A stretch of 64,000 nt of DNA from Streptomyces marispadix. Lineage in GTDB: Bacteria > Actinomycetota > Actinomycetes > Streptomycetales > Streptomycetaceae. The position numbers were made by a program, and so were the translations under genes. The notes beneath the pieces are model-generated. The model saw only the letters and a program-made list of their open reading frames with translations. It had not been told where the DNA came from and did not search any database. Shown here in pieces: positions 8,737 through 17,553 of the stretch. Position 1 is the stretch's first letter, and each line of letters starts with the position of its first letter. The stretch covers positions 4,316,501-4,380,500 of the forward strand of contig NZ_JAKWJU010000002.1 in NCBI RefSeq assembly GCF_022524345.1. Reading direction: 5' to 3'.

Positions 8737-9378
8737 TCACGACCACAGATCGGTGACGGCCACGTCGAGCCGCGCGAGGAGTTCGCGGAGCAGCGGCAGC
8801 GACAGCCCGATCACGGTCCCGTGGTCGCCCTCGATGCCCTTGACGAACGGCGCCGAGTGCCCGTCGAGCGTGAACGCGCCTGCCACATGCACGGGTTCGC
8901 CCGTGGCCACATAGGCGGCGATCTCCTCGTCGGTCGGCTCGCCGAAGTGAACCGTGGTCGAAGCCGTCGCCGAAGTCTCCCTGCCGTCAAGGGTGTCGAT
9001 CACGCAGTGCCCGGTCCGAAGTACGCCGGAGCGCCCGCGCATCGCCTTCCAGCGGGCGGTCGCCTCCTCGGCGTCGGCGGGCTTGCCCAGGGGCTCTCCG
9101 TCCAGTTCCAGCACCGAGTCGCAGCCCACGACGAGCGCGTCCGCCGCCTGCGGAAGTGCGGCGACCGCGCGGGCCTTCGCCTCGGCCAGTACGCGGGCGA
9201 GTTCGCCCGGGGTCGGCGCCGACAGCGCGTCCTCGTCGACTCCGCTGACGATCACCTGGGGTGCGAAACCGGACTGCCGCAGCAGCCCCAGCCGGGCGGG
9301 GGAGGCGGATGCGAGAACGAGGCGGCGTGCGGGAGTCGCCGGTCGCCGCTGTGCGGAGCGCGAAGTCGGGGAGGCCAT
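8737..9378 (-). CDS. Maf-family nucleoside triphosphate pyrophosphatase
   Basis: This 213-residue Maf/HAM1-like enzyme should hydrolyse non-canonical or selected nucleoside triphosphates to monophosphates plus pyrophosphate. Family motifs are [19 protein letters not shown] (substrate loop), [17 protein letters not shown] (metal-binding Asp in VGCDSV) and [18 protein letters not shown]. The ATG at 9378 was chosen over an upstream TTG at 9396: TACGAT lies 7 nt before it, so the gene can be read from its own leaderless transcript. It is also the last gene of the minus-strand series pccB, epsilon subunit, mmpB, maf. Some Maf proteins are linked to septation arrest, but here only the enzymatic role is supported. 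Confidence 0.92.
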   Translation of the reverse strand: MASPTSRSAQRRPATPARRLVLASASPARLGLLRQSGFAPQVIVSGVDEDALSAPTPGELARVLAEAKARAVAALPQAADALVVGCDSVLELDGEPLGKPADAEEATARWKAMRGRSGVLRTGHCVIDTLDGRETSATASTTVHFGEPTDEEIAAYVATGEPVHVAGAFTLDGHSAPFVKGIEGDHGTVIGLSLPLLRELLARLDVAVTDLWS

Positions 9379-9480
9379 GCCCGCAATCGTAGGCAACGGT
9401 CGACGTAGGCCGCTCGCCCTCCGGTCAGGCCGGCGGCCGGGCGGGGCCGGGTGTGCGGCAGTGCCCCGCGCTCACGCCGA

Positions 9481-9532
9481 TCACGAGGGTCACGGGATCG
9501 CGAAGGTCACGAGGGTCATGGGATCGCGAAGG
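9481..9532. repeat. 26-bp tandem duplication
   Basis: Two adjacent 26-bp copies (9481-9506, 9507-9532) differ at one base (C/T at unit position 13). Just downstream, TCACGCGA (9540-9547) pairs with TCGCGTGA (9559-9566). The block lies between mmpB and maf, and may be a processing or pausing element or simple slippage. Confidence 0.7.
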
Positions 9533-9649
9533 TCCAGCGTCACGCGATCACGAGTGGGTCGCGTGATCATGCCCTACGCCCCAACGCCCGTGCCCTGCCC
9601 GTGAGTACGAGCGTGCGCGGGCGTACGACCATCATGCGTCCGGTGCCCG

Positions 9650-9787
9650 TCATGCGTCCGGCCGCACGTTGGCAAGCACGAAGGACGCGATGATGACGAC
9701 GGGCAGCAGCCAGTAGAGGCGCCGCAGCATCGCCAGGGTCGCGCGCATCTCCTTCGGAGGCTCGTCACGGGGGTCGGACCACAGCAT
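9650..9787 (-). CDS. mmpB: Small morphogenic membrane protein MmpB-like
   Basis: This 45-residue protein begins MLWSDPRDEPPKEMRATLAM, has one transmembrane helix (about residues 24-40, YWLLPVVIIASFVLANV) and ends VRPDA. The MLWSDP-x(2)-EPPKE start is the signature I recall for the conserved actinobacterial family annotated as morphogenic membrane protein MmpB, which is linked to envelope and hyphal morphology and usually lies between maf and the carboxylase epsilon gene, as here. An in-frame ATG at 9796 would add three residues; homology favours 9787. It is missed by gene callers with a length cutoff. Identity is well supported; its mechanism is not known from sequence. Confidence 0.85.
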   Translation of the reverse strand: MLWSDPRDEPPKEMRATLAMLRRLYWLLPVVIIASFVLANVRPDA

Positions 9788-9952
9788 GATTCCCATGCTG
9801 CGTGGGGCGCGGCGGGGCGCGCCTGAGTACGCGTACTCATTCGTGCCCGGCCTTCCGGCCGTCCGGCTCGCAACGGAGCGGAACCCGCCCCGGCGGCGGC
9901 CCGGTCGAGCAGGGCTTGCGCGCCGCCGCCCGCGGGGCCGGACGCAGGCACC

Positions 9953-10213
9953 TCAGGCAGGCCAGTACGTCGTACGCCACGCCTTGGGCCCCGGATGCGG
10001 CACGCGCCTGGGCACCGTACGAGCGGGGTCGGACCACTCCTGAGCAGTACGCACGGCAGGCGCCTCGGACGCCATCGCGGCCGCCCGCGCCCGCACCACC
10101 GCGAGCGCGGCTGCCAGCTCCTCGGGGGTCGGATTGCCCCGCACCACCTTGACCGGCGGCATGGGCGGGTGCTCTCCGCGCTCCTCCGTCGTCTCCGTCG
10201 TCGGGTCGAGCAT
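9953..10213 (-). CDS. accE: Acyl-CoA carboxylase epsilon subunit
   Basis: This is an 86-residue small subunit of actinobacterial acyl-CoA carboxylases, which bridges the alpha and beta chains and stimulates activity. The core is IKVVRGNPTPEELAAALAVV-like (here VKVVRGNPTPEELAAALAVV), and the C-terminus ends WRTTYWPA, both diagnostic. The ATG at 10213 has GAGGAGG 9 nt upstream. It starts 14 nt after the pccB stop, so the two are co-transcribed and their products should act in one complex. The N-terminal 17 residues (MLDPTTETTEERGEHPP) are acidic and variable; a second start at the internal Met is possible. Confidence 0.93.
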   Translation of the reverse strand: MLDPTTETTEERGEHPPMPPVKVVRGNPTPEELAAALAVVRARAAAMASEAPAVRTAQEWSDPARTVPRRVPHPGPKAWRTTYWPA

Positions 10214-10227
10214 GGCGAACGGCCTCC

Positions 10228-11829
10228 TCACAGCGGGATGTTGCCGTGCTTCTTCGGGGGGAGCTGTTCCCGCTTGGAGCGCAGCGTGCGCAGACCACGG
10301 GTGATGTGGCGGCGGGTCTCGGACGGCATGATCACAGCGTCCACATACCCGCGTTCGGCCGCGGCATACGGATTCAGCAGCGCGTCCTCGTACTCTTGCG
10401 TCAACTCCGCGCGCAGCGCCTCGCGTTCGTCCTCGTCCTCCACGCCCGCGAGCCGCTTGCGGTAGAGGATGTTGACCGCTCCCTGCGCTCCCATGACGGC
10501 GATCTGCGCCGTGGGCCAGGCGAAGTTGAGGTCGGCGCCGAGGTGCTTGGAGCCCATGACGTCGTACGCGCCGCCGAACGCCTTCCGCGTGATGACCGTG
10601 ACCAGCGGCACCGTCGCCTCCGCGTAGGCGTAGATGAGCTTGGCGCCGCGGCGGATGATGCCGTCGTACTCCTGGTCGGTGCCCGGCAGGAAGCCCGGCA
10701 CGTCGACGAAGGTGATGACGGGGACGTTGAAGGCGTCGCAGGTGCGCACGAAGCGCGCCGCCTTCTCGCTCGCGTCGATGTTGAGGCAACCGGCGAACTG
10801 AAGCGGCTGGTTGGCGACGACGCCCACCGACTGGCCCTCGATCCGCCCGAAGCCGGTGATGATGTTCGGCGCGAACAGCGCCTGCGTCTCCAGGAATTCG
10901 CCGTCGTCCAGCACGTGCTCGATCGCGGAGTGCATGTCGTACGGCTGGTTCGCGGAGTCGGGGATCAGCGTGTCGAGTTCGCGGTCCTCGTCGGAGGTCT
11001 CCAGGTCCGCCTCCTCGGGGAAGACGGGCGGCTCGGAGAGGTTGTTGGAGGGCAGGTAGGACAGCAGCGCCTTGACGTACTCGACGGCGTCCTTCTCGTC
11101 GCCCGACATGTGGTGCGCGACGCCCGAAGTGGCGTTGTGCGTACGGGCTCCGCCCAGCTCCTCGAAGCCGACGTCCTCGCCGGTCACCGTCTTGATGACG
11201 TCGGGCCCGGTGATGAACATGTGCGAGGTCTGGTCGACCATCACCGTGAAGTCGGTGATCGCCGGCGAGTAGACCGCGCCTCCCGCGCAGGGGCCGACGA
11301 TGAGGCTGATCTGCGGTACGACACCCGAAGCGTGCACGTTCCTGCGGAAGATCTCCGCGAACAGGCCCAGCGCGACGACGCCTTCCTGGATACGGGCGCC
11401 GCCGCCGTCGTTGATGCCGATGATCGGGCAGCCGTTCTTCAGCGCGAAGTCCATGACCTTGACGATCTTCTCGCCGTAGACCTCGCCGAGGGAGCCGCCG
11501 AAGATCGTGAAGTCCTGCGAGTAGACGCACACGGGACGGCCGTCGACCGTGCCGTATCCCGTGACGACGCCGTCGCCGTACGGACGGTTCTTCTCCAGGC
11601 CGAAGTTGGTCGAGCGGTGGCGTGCGAACTCGTCCAGCTCCGTGAAGCTTCCCTCGTCGAGCAGCAGGTCGACCCGCTCACGCGCGGTCAGCTTGCCCTT
11701 CGCGTGCTGCTTCTCCACCGCTCGCTGCGAGCCCGCGTGAGTCGCCTCGGCGGCACGGCGTTCGAAGTCCGCGATCTTCCCCGCGGTCGTGTGGATGTCA
11801 GGGCTCTCCTGCTCGGACTGCTCGGACAT
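10228..11829 (-). CDS. pccB: Propionyl-CoA carboxylase beta subunit (carboxyltransferase)
   Basis: This 533-residue carboxyltransferase moves CO2 from carboxybiotin on AccA2 to propionyl- or acetyl-CoA, supplying methylmalonyl- and malonyl-CoA. It shows [18 protein letters not shown], the acyl-CoA oxyanion region [26 protein letters not shown], and the biotin-side glycine pair [17 protein letters not shown]. The Asp in [20 protein letters not shown] marks a PccB-type (propionyl-preferring) pocket, although AccB/PccB paralogues are hard to separate by eye. ATG 11829 follows TAGGAG by 10 nt; the frame remains open upstream but homology stops here. It is the first gene of the pccB-accE-mmpB-maf series and divergent from birA. 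Confidence 0.95.
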   Translation of the reverse strand: MSEQSEQESPDIHTTAGKIADFERRAAEATHAGSQRAVEKQHAKGKLTARERVDLLLDEGSFTELDEFARHRSTNFGLEKNRPYGDGVVTGYGTVDGRPVCVYSQDFTIFGGSLGEVYGEKIVKVMDFALKNGCPIIGINDGGGARIQEGVVALGLFAEIFRRNVHASGVVPQISLIVGPCAGGAVYSPAITDFTVMVDQTSHMFITGPDVIKTVTGEDVGFEELGGARTHNATSGVAHHMSGDEKDAVEYVKALLSYLPSNNLSEPPVFPEEADLETSDEDRELDTLIPDSANQPYDMHSAIEHVLDDGEFLETQALFAPNIITGFGRIEGQSVGVVANQPLQFAGCLNIDASEKAARFVRTCDAFNVPVITFVDVPGFLPGTDQEYDGIIRRGAKLIYAYAEATVPLVTVITRKAFGGAYDVMGSKHLGADLNFAWPTAQIAVMGAQGAVNILYRKRLAGVEDEDEREALRAELTQEYEDALLNPYAAAERGYVDAVIMPSETRRHITRGLRTLRSKREQLPPKKHGNIPL

Positions 11830-12070
11830 CGGCGTGGGGCTCCTACTCGTCAGCGTGCGGCTACCGGTTCGTAGGCTATCCGCGAAGAGCCCTTTCGGCG
11901 GTGCGGCGTTGGCCACACTGGGGCTTCGGGGCCAGTACGTACGGGTGCGGTCGTCGAAGGGCCCGCTCGTACGGACCGTTCTCGCGGATCGTTCTGACGG
12001 GCAGTGCGTACGGCCTGTGCGCCTGGGCGGTGCGGATACGAGCGCCGGGCGGCGTCCCCGACGGCGGGCC

Positions 12071-12076
12071 TACGCT
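12071..12076 (+). promoter_or_regulatory. -10 element of birA (leaderless)
   Basis: TACGCT ends 6 nt before the ATG at 12083, with no Shine-Dalgarno sequence. This is the standard actinomycete leaderless layout. Confidence 0.5.
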
Positions 12077-12082
12077 GGCGCC

Positions 12083-13111
12083 ATGACGCCGAACCCGTCC
12101 GGCAACCCGGGCAGCCGCTGGTCCGATCTCGACCGTCCGCCGCTCAACGCCGCTTCGCTGCGCCGTGCGTTGACCGGAGCGGACAGCATGTGGACGTCGC
12201 TGGACGTCGTCGAGAGCACCGGCTCGACGAATACGGATCTCGCCTCCCGTGCGCGGGAGGGCGGCGCGCGGGAGGGTGCCGTACTCGTCGCCGAGGAGCA
12301 GACCGCCGGACGGGGACGCCTGGAGCGGGGCTGGAGCGCTCCCGCCCGCTCCGGGATCTTCGTCTCGATGCTGATCGTGCCGCGCGTGCCGCAGCAGCGC
12401 TGGGGATGGGTGCCGCTGCTGGCGGGGGTGGCGACGGCCACCGCGCTGTCCCGCACGGCGGGGGTCGACACCAAGCTGAAGTGGCCCAACGACGTGCTGG
12501 TCGACGTACGGGGCGAGGAACGCAAGACCGGCGGCATCCTCGCGGAGCGCACGGACGTGGCATCGGAGGACGCGGGGGGAGCGGCCGGTGGCGGCGCTGC
12601 CGGCGGCGGCGCCGGGATCGTCCTCGGCATCGGGCTCAACGTCACGCTGCGGGAGCAGGAGCTTCCGGTGCCCGCCGCGGGCTCGCTCGTCCTCGCAGGC
12701 GCCCGCGAGGCGGACCGCGATCCGCTGCTGCGCTCGGTGCTGCGTTCCGTGGAGGACTGGTACGGGCGCTGGACCGCCGCCGACGGCGACCCGCTCTCGG
12801 CCGGTCTGCTGGAGGCGTACGCGGCGGGGTGCGTCACGCTCGGGCGCCGGGTACGGGCGGAGCTGCCCGGCGGCGAACGGCTCGTCGGCGAGGCGGTGGC
12901 GGTCGACAGCGACGGACGCCTCGTGATCGGTACGGAGAGCGGTGTTCAACGTCCGGTCGCGGCAGGGGACATCGTGCATCTGCGCGGCGACCGTGGCGAC
13001 GGCGCGGACGGCGGTCCGGAAGGCGGCTCCACGGAGAGCGGCCCCGACGACGACGGCCCCGATGAAGGCGGCCCCGAGGAGAGTGGCCCCGACGGCGGCG
13101 CCCGGCAGTGA
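12083..13111 (+). CDS. birA: Biotin--[acyl-CoA-carboxylase] ligase
   Basis: This 342-residue ligase activates biotin with ATP and attaches it to the lysine of the EAMKM site in AccA2. Motifs: STGSTNTDLASRA (substrate loop), EEQTAGRGRLERGWSAP with the GRGR biotinyl-AMP loop, KLKWPNDVLV with the catalytic Lys, and KTGGILAE. It has no N-terminal winged helix, so it is a monofunctional ligase rather than a BirA repressor. A Gly/Ala-rich insert (about residues 167-178) and an acidic tail of GPD/GGPE repeats at the C-terminus look disordered. It is divergent from pccB, its substrate's partner. The start is set by the leaderless promoter and by homology. Confidence 0.93.
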   Translation: MTPNPSGNPGSRWSDLDRPPLNAASLRRALTGADSMWTSLDVVESTGSTNTDLASRAREGGAREGAVLVAEEQTAGRGRLERGWSAPARSGIFVSMLIVPRVPQQRWGWVPLLAGVATATALSRTAGVDTKLKWPNDVLVDVRGEERKTGGILAERTDVASEDAGGAAGGGAAGGGAGIVLGIGLNVTLREQELPVPAAGSLVLAGAREADRDPLLRSVLRSVEDWYGRWTAADGDPLSAGLLEAYAAGCVTLGRRVRAELPGGERLVGEAVAVDSDGRLVIGTESGVQRPVAAGDIVHLRGDRGDGADGGPEGGSTESGPDDDGPDEGGPEESGPDGGARQ

Positions 13112-13377
13112 CCGGCCGGCTTCCGGCGCTCCCGCGCTGAGCCCTCTCCGGGGGGCGCAGGGGCGCACGTCACGCGCACTGTATGTGTTCCGCCGAGCCG
13201 GTGGTCCGCTTCTGATGGTCCGTTCGCAGAGGGGCCAGTTCAGCGCACTGCTGCCGTATTGTTGGCACGCGGCGGAGGGGACACGGATGTGACGCGTCCC
13301 GGTGATCCCCGGAAGATCTCAGCAAGAGAACGGAAGGGCAGTGCGCAGGGACGACCGGACCTGGCAAGGGGCGGACA

Positions 13378-14637
13378 GTGGCCGACGATGAACCGGACAT
13401 TCCCGCGCGTACGTCCGGGTCGCAGTCGGAGCCGGAGCCGGCAGGCGAACAGCCGGCGGAGGGCGGCGCGCCACGGGAGCAGCCCGGGGAGCCGGGACAA
13501 CCGGAACCAGCGCAGACGCCCGGCGCCACCGGCTCACCCGCCGCACCCGCGGCGAGCGGACAGACCGGCACGCCCGGCGCTACGGGTCCCGTAGGCGCGG
13601 ACCTCCCGCCCGTCCCCGAGGAGGACGAGGACGACCCCAGCGCCCTGCGTATCGAGCAGCTCATCCTCGGCTCGAAGCGGCAGTACACGCCCTTCCAGGC
13701 GGCCCGCGCCGCAGGTGTCTCCATGGAGCTGGCCTCCCGCTTCTGGCGTGCGATGGGCTTCGCCGACGTGGGCCAGGCCAGGGCGCTGACCGAGGCGGAC
13801 GTACTGGCGCTGCGACGGCTCGCCGGGCTCGTGGAGGCGGGGCTGCTGAGCGAGACGACGGCGGTGCAGGTCGCCCGGTCGACGGGGCAGACCACGTCGC
13901 GGCTGGCGGACTGGCAGATCGACTCGTTCCTGATGGGGCTCACGGAGCCGCCCGAGCCGGGGATGACGCGCAACGAGGTCACATATCCGCTCGTCCAGCT
14001 CCTCCTGCCGGAGCTTGAGGAATTCCTGGTGTACGTGTGGCGGCGCCAGCTCGCCGCCGCCACGGGCCGGGTCGTACAGGCGATGGACGACGAGGACACC
14101 GTCGCGCGCAGGCAGGCCATCGCCTTCGCCGACCTCGTCGGTTTCACACGGCTGACGCGCCGCCTGGAGGACGACGAACTGGGCGAGCTGGTCGAGGCGT
14201 TCGAGACCACGGCCGCCGATCTGGTCGCCGCGAACGGCGGCCGGCTGATCAAGGCGCTGGGTGACGAGGTCCTCTACGTCGCCGAGGACGCCGGCACCGC
14301 CGCCGAGATCGGGCTGCGGCTGATCGAGACCATGGCGAACGACCCGACGATGCCCGAGCTGCGCGTAGGCATCGCCTTCGGCACGATGACGACGCGCATG
14401 GGCGACGTCTTCGGCAACACCGTCAACCTGGCGAGCAGGCTGACATCGATAGCGCCCAAGGACCGGGTGCTCGTGGACGGGGACTGCCGCGCGGAGCTGG
14501 TCGGCGCCGGAGCCGCCCCGGAGTCGGAGAAGGAGACCGAGGACCTCTCCGGTTACCGCTATGCGCTTCAGCCGCTGTACCAGCGGCCGGTGCGCGGCCT
14601 CGGCGTCGTCGAACCGTGGATGCTCAGCCGCCGCTGA
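13378..14637 (+). CDS. cya: Class III adenylate cyclase
   Basis: This 419-residue cyclase makes cAMP from ATP. The class III catalytic domain spans about residues 245-395. It has the first metal Asp in FADLVGFTRLTRRL, the second in GRLIKALGDEVLYVAED, and the transition-state Asn/Arg in VNLASRLTSIAP. The first about 90 residues are acidic and Pro/Gly-rich. The middle (about 95-230) is helical, with RQYTPFQAARAAGVSMELASRFWRAMGF resembling a MerR/HTH-like regulatory module that likely senses a ligand or partner. GTG 13378 has AAGGGG 7 nt upstream. Streptomycetes are known to have a single such Cya required for germination (from memory). It is followed by an enoyl-CoA hydratase on the same strand after 143 nt. 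Confidence 0.92.
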   Translation: MADDEPDIPARTSGSQSEPEPAGEQPAEGGAPREQPGEPGQPEPAQTPGATGSPAAPAASGQTGTPGATGPVGADLPPVPEEDEDDPSALRIEQLILGSKRQYTPFQAARAAGVSMELASRFWRAMGFADVGQARALTEADVLALRRLAGLVEAGLLSETTAVQVARSTGQTTSRLADWQIDSFLMGLTEPPEPGMTRNEVTYPLVQLLLPELEEFLVYVWRRQLAAATGRVVQAMDDEDTVARRQAIAFADLVGFTRLTRRLEDDELGELVEAFETTAADLVAANGGRLIKALGDEVLYVAEDAGTAAEIGLRLIETMANDPTMPELRVGIAFGTMTTRMGDVFGNTVNLASRLTSIAPKDRVLVDGDCRAELVGAGAAPESEKETEDLSGYRYALQPLYQRPVRGLGVVEPWMLSRR

Positions 14638-14780
14638 CGGCGCCCGTCGGCGCTTGAGGGGCCGCTCCCCGGCGCCGGGCGGTGACGCCGAGGCCCGTAG
14701 GGTGATCCGCGCCGATCCTGAGCGTGCGCCGGTGCGGGCGCACGTCGATCCTGAGCGCGTCGACACCCGGAGGGACCCGT

Positions 14781-15596
14781 ATGAGCACGGTGAGCGAAGA
14801 GCGTTACGGCGAGTCGATCGTGGTCCGCAAGGACGCCGGGGCCGCACCGCACGTGGCCGAGCTGGTGCTCGACCGTCCCGAGGCCCTCAACGCCGTCTCC
14901 TCCGAGGTGGCCGCGGGCCTCGCCGAGGCGTGCACGGCCCTCGCCGACGACCGTGACGTACGAGTCACCGTGCTCACCTCCAGCAACGACCGGGCGTTCT
15001 GCGTGGGCGCCGACCTCAAGGAACGCAACTCCCTCACCGACGCCGAGCTGGGCCGCCACCGCCCGACGGCACGCGCCGCGTACACGGGCGTACTGGAACT
15101 GCCGATGCCGACGATCGCAGCAGTGCACGGCTATGCGCTCGGCGGCGGCTTCGAACTCGCCCTCTCCTGCGACCTGATCGTCGCCGACCCGAGCGCGGTG
15201 CTCGGGCTGCCCGAGGTCTCCGTGGGCGTCATCCCGGGCGGCGGCGGTACGCAGCTTCTGCCGCGCCGGGTGGGTGCCGCACGCGCGGCCGAGCTGATCT
15301 TCACCGCACGCAGGGTCGAGGCGGCGGAGGCCCGCGAACTGGGCCTGGTCGACCGGTGGGCGGACCCCGGAGAGGACCGGGCGGAGGCGCTGGCGCTGGC
15401 CGCCCGTATCGCGGGCAACTCCCCGGTGGGGCTGCGGGCCGCCAAGCGTGCGCTGCGTACGGGCTGGGGGCTGGACCTGCGGGCCGGGCTGGAGGTCGAG
15501 GACGCGGCCTGGCGCACCGTCGCCTTCTCCGGGGACCGCACGGAGGGCGTGGCCGCCTTCAACGAGAAGCGGAAGCCGCGGTGGCCGGGCGAGTGA
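14781..15596 (+). CDS. Enoyl-CoA hydratase/isomerase family protein
   Basis: This 271-residue crotonase-fold enzyme should hydrate trans-2-enoyl-CoA esters in fatty acid or branched-chain degradation. The CoA-binding oxyanion segment VLTSSNDRAFCVGADLKERN and AVHGYALGGGFELALSCDLIVAD are present. The acidic residues of the hydratase pair fall in LGLPEVSVGVIPGGGGTQLLPR (Glu in PEV). ATG 14781 has GGAGGG 7 nt upstream; the longer frame from 14724 has no such site. A few crotonases with the same motifs are isomerases or methylglutaconyl-CoA hydratases, so the exact substrate is not settled. Confidence 0.9.
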   Translation: MSTVSEERYGESIVVRKDAGAAPHVAELVLDRPEALNAVSSEVAAGLAEACTALADDRDVRVTVLTSSNDRAFCVGADLKERNSLTDAELGRHRPTARAAYTGVLELPMPTIAAVHGYALGGGFELALSCDLIVADPSAVLGLPEVSVGVIPGGGGTQLLPRRVGAARAAELIFTARRVEAAEARELGLVDRWADPGEDRAEALALAARIAGNSPVGLRAAKRALRTGWGLDLRAGLEVEDAAWRTVAFSGDRTEGVAAFNEKRKPRWPGE

Positions 15597-15780
15597 CCGG
15601 CTGAAGCGCCGCTTTTCGAGGAGGGGCGCGGAGCGAGGGGCAACCCGTACGGGCGGTCCGTTCCAGGCCCGTTCCGGCGGACTTCCCTTGCCCGCCGTTA
15701 CATGTGCGGCCGCGACGCATGCACCGTGCTGGGACCGCCCGTAGGAGCAACCGTCACGAGAAGATTGTCCGGACTGGTCC

Positions 15781-15786
15781 TAGCCT
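15781..15786 (+). promoter_or_regulatory. -10 element of the GAF-GGDEF gene (leaderless)
   Basis: TAGCCT ends 7 nt before ATG 15794 and there is no ribosome binding site. Confidence 0.45.
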
Positions 15787-15793
15787 GGCAGTC

Positions 15794-17311
15794 ATGGGAG
15801 ACGACATACGTCTGCGGGCCGTGGCGGAGCTTGCGCAGGCCATGGCGGGAGCGCAGCGCTTCTGCGAGGCGCATCCCCGCCACTCCACGCTCCGCGAGGT
15901 CGCGCACGCCGCCGCCCTGCGCGCGTGCGAGGCCATGGACGGCAGCTTCGCCGCTCTCTCCGTCTGGGACCGTGCACGCGGGCGGCTGGACGTACTCGTC
16001 AATGTCGGCGAACTGGCGCCCGGCGAGAGCGAGTTCCCCGAGGACGAGTCCTACCCGGTGCACGACTTCCCGGAGATCACCGAGCCGCTGCCCGAACGTC
16101 GGCGCGTGGACGGCGGCGACGAGCCGTCGGCCTGGATCGAGACCGCGGACGCGGAAGTCACCGACGCGGGCGCCGGTGAAGGCGTCGGCGGCGGCCCTTC
16201 GGCGCGCGCCGCCGCACTGCGCCGCCGTGGACGTGGCTGCTGCGTCGTCGCTCCGATAGTGCTGCGAGGCCGAGCCTGGGGCGCGCTCTATGTGGCCCGC
16301 GCTCCCGGGGAGCTGCTCTTCGACCGCGCCGACGCGCACTTCGCGGCCATACTGGCCGAGATCATCTCCGCCGGGATCGCACAGAACGAGCAGTTGGAAG
16401 AGGTGCGGCGGCTCGCCTTCACCGACCAGCTCACCGGTCTGGCCAACCGCCGTGCCGTCGAGGGCAAGCTGGACGACGGCCTCCAGCGCCACCGCGAGGA
16501 CGGCACCGTGGTGAGCCTCGTCGTCTGCGACGTCAACGGACTCAAGCGCGTCAACGACGAGTTCGGGCACGCGGCCGGAGACCGGCTGCTGGAGCGCTTC
16601 GGGATGGTGCTGTCGCTCTGTGGCGCGAAGCTGCCGGGGGCGCTGGCGGCGCGACTGGGGGGCGACGAGTTCTGCCTGCTGACCGTGGGGCCGCCTGCCG
16701 ATGACGTCGTGAAGGCCGCCGACGAGGTGTGCCGCAAGGCGCTGGGACTGCGCGGCGGGGAGGGCGTCTCGTGCGGTGTCGCGTCCACGGGGGACCCGAT
16801 CGGGCCCGCGCGGTCGGCGGCCCGCCTCTTCCGCCTGGCGGACGCCGCACAGTACCGGGCGAAGGCGGCACGTGCGCTACGGCCGGTGGTCGCGGGCCGC
16901 GACGGCGGCCCCGAGGACCCGGTCGTGCGTCTCGCGGACGCCTCCGAGGCGGAGGAGATCGCGCCGGCGCCGACGCCAGGGGACCGCAGGCACTTCCGCG
17001 GCCAGACCGCGAAGCCGGACGAGGAGGAGGGCGGCTCTCCGGGTGGCCCCGATCGGCCCGGGGCGCCGGGAGGACCGGCGACGTCGGCCGCAGCTCCGTA
17101 CCCGGTCGATCCGCGAGCGGGGAACGGCCGCTTCGACGGCGCTGCGGAGGCGGAGGGCGGTACGGAGAGGGACGGCCGTACGGAGAGGGACGGCCGTACG
17201 GGGGCCGAGGGGCGTATCGAGAGGGACGGCACAGAGCCGGACGGCCGCGCGGAGTCGGACGGCCGCGCCGAGGCGGCGGTGAGGCCCGGCCCCCGGGTCG
17301 TGAGCGGCTGA
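15794..17311 (+). CDS. GAF-GGDEF putative diguanylate cyclase
   Basis: This 505-residue cytosolic signalling protein has an N-terminal GAF-like domain (about residues 20-195, ending in VVAPIVLRGRAWGALYVARAPG). A GGDEF domain follows (about 200-350) with FTDQLTGLANRRAVEGKLDDGL and the catalytic loop LAARLGGDEFCLLTVGPP. The GGDEF signature is intact, so synthesis of cyclic di-GMP from GTP is plausible. No EAL domain and no membrane helix are present. The last about 130 residues are low complexity, with tandem acidic/basic repeats of the type ERDGRTERDGRTGAEGR encoded by direct DNA repeats (about 17155-17275). Cyclic di-GMP controls sporulation timing through BldD in Streptomyces (established for the genus); its role for this protein is inferred. 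Confidence 0.9.
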   Translation: MGDDIRLRAVAELAQAMAGAQRFCEAHPRHSTLREVAHAAALRACEAMDGSFAALSVWDRARGRLDVLVNVGELAPGESEFPEDESYPVHDFPEITEPLPERRRVDGGDEPSAWIETADAEVTDAGAGEGVGGGPSARAAALRRRGRGCCVVAPIVLRGRAWGALYVARAPGELLFDRADAHFAAILAEIISAGIAQNEQLEEVRRLAFTDQLTGLANRRAVEGKLDDGLQRHREDGTVVSLVVCDVNGLKRVNDEFGHAAGDRLLERFGMVLSLCGAKLPGALAARLGGDEFCLLTVGPPADDVVKAADEVCRKALGLRGGEGVSCGVASTGDPIGPARSAARLFRLADAAQYRAKAARALRPVVAGRDGGPEDPVVRLADASEAEEIAPAPTPGDRRHFRGQTAKPDEEEGGSPGGPDRPGAPGGPATSAAAPYPVDPRAGNGRFDGAAEAEGGTERDGRTERDGRTGAEGRIERDGTEPDGRAESDGRAEAAVRPGPRVVSG

Positions 17312-17516
17312 ACTGAGGCCCCGCCGAAGCCCCCGCCGGAGGCGCGGAACCGCCGCCGGGAGGCCGATCGCGGGCGTCGCGCCTCCGGCTGCCGTGCATC
17401 GGCCGCCCGCAGCTCGTGGGGGCAAATCCCGTACCGGGTAACGGAGTTGACGTTCGGCGGCCCGTCCGCGGGAGCCCGTGGCGGCCCTCGGAGAAGAGTC
17501 GTAGCGGACCCCGGCC

Positions 17517-17545
17517 GTGACAGGAATCGATTCACTCTCTAGGGT
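17517..17545 (+). promoter_or_regulatory. Promoter of hutH
   Basis: GTGACA (17517-17522) and TAGGGT (17540-17545) with a 17-nt spacer make a good HrdB-type promoter. The start would fall within a few bases of ATG 17554, so the mRNA is leaderless or nearly so. Confidence 0.6.
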
Positions 17546-17553
17546 GCCTGAAT

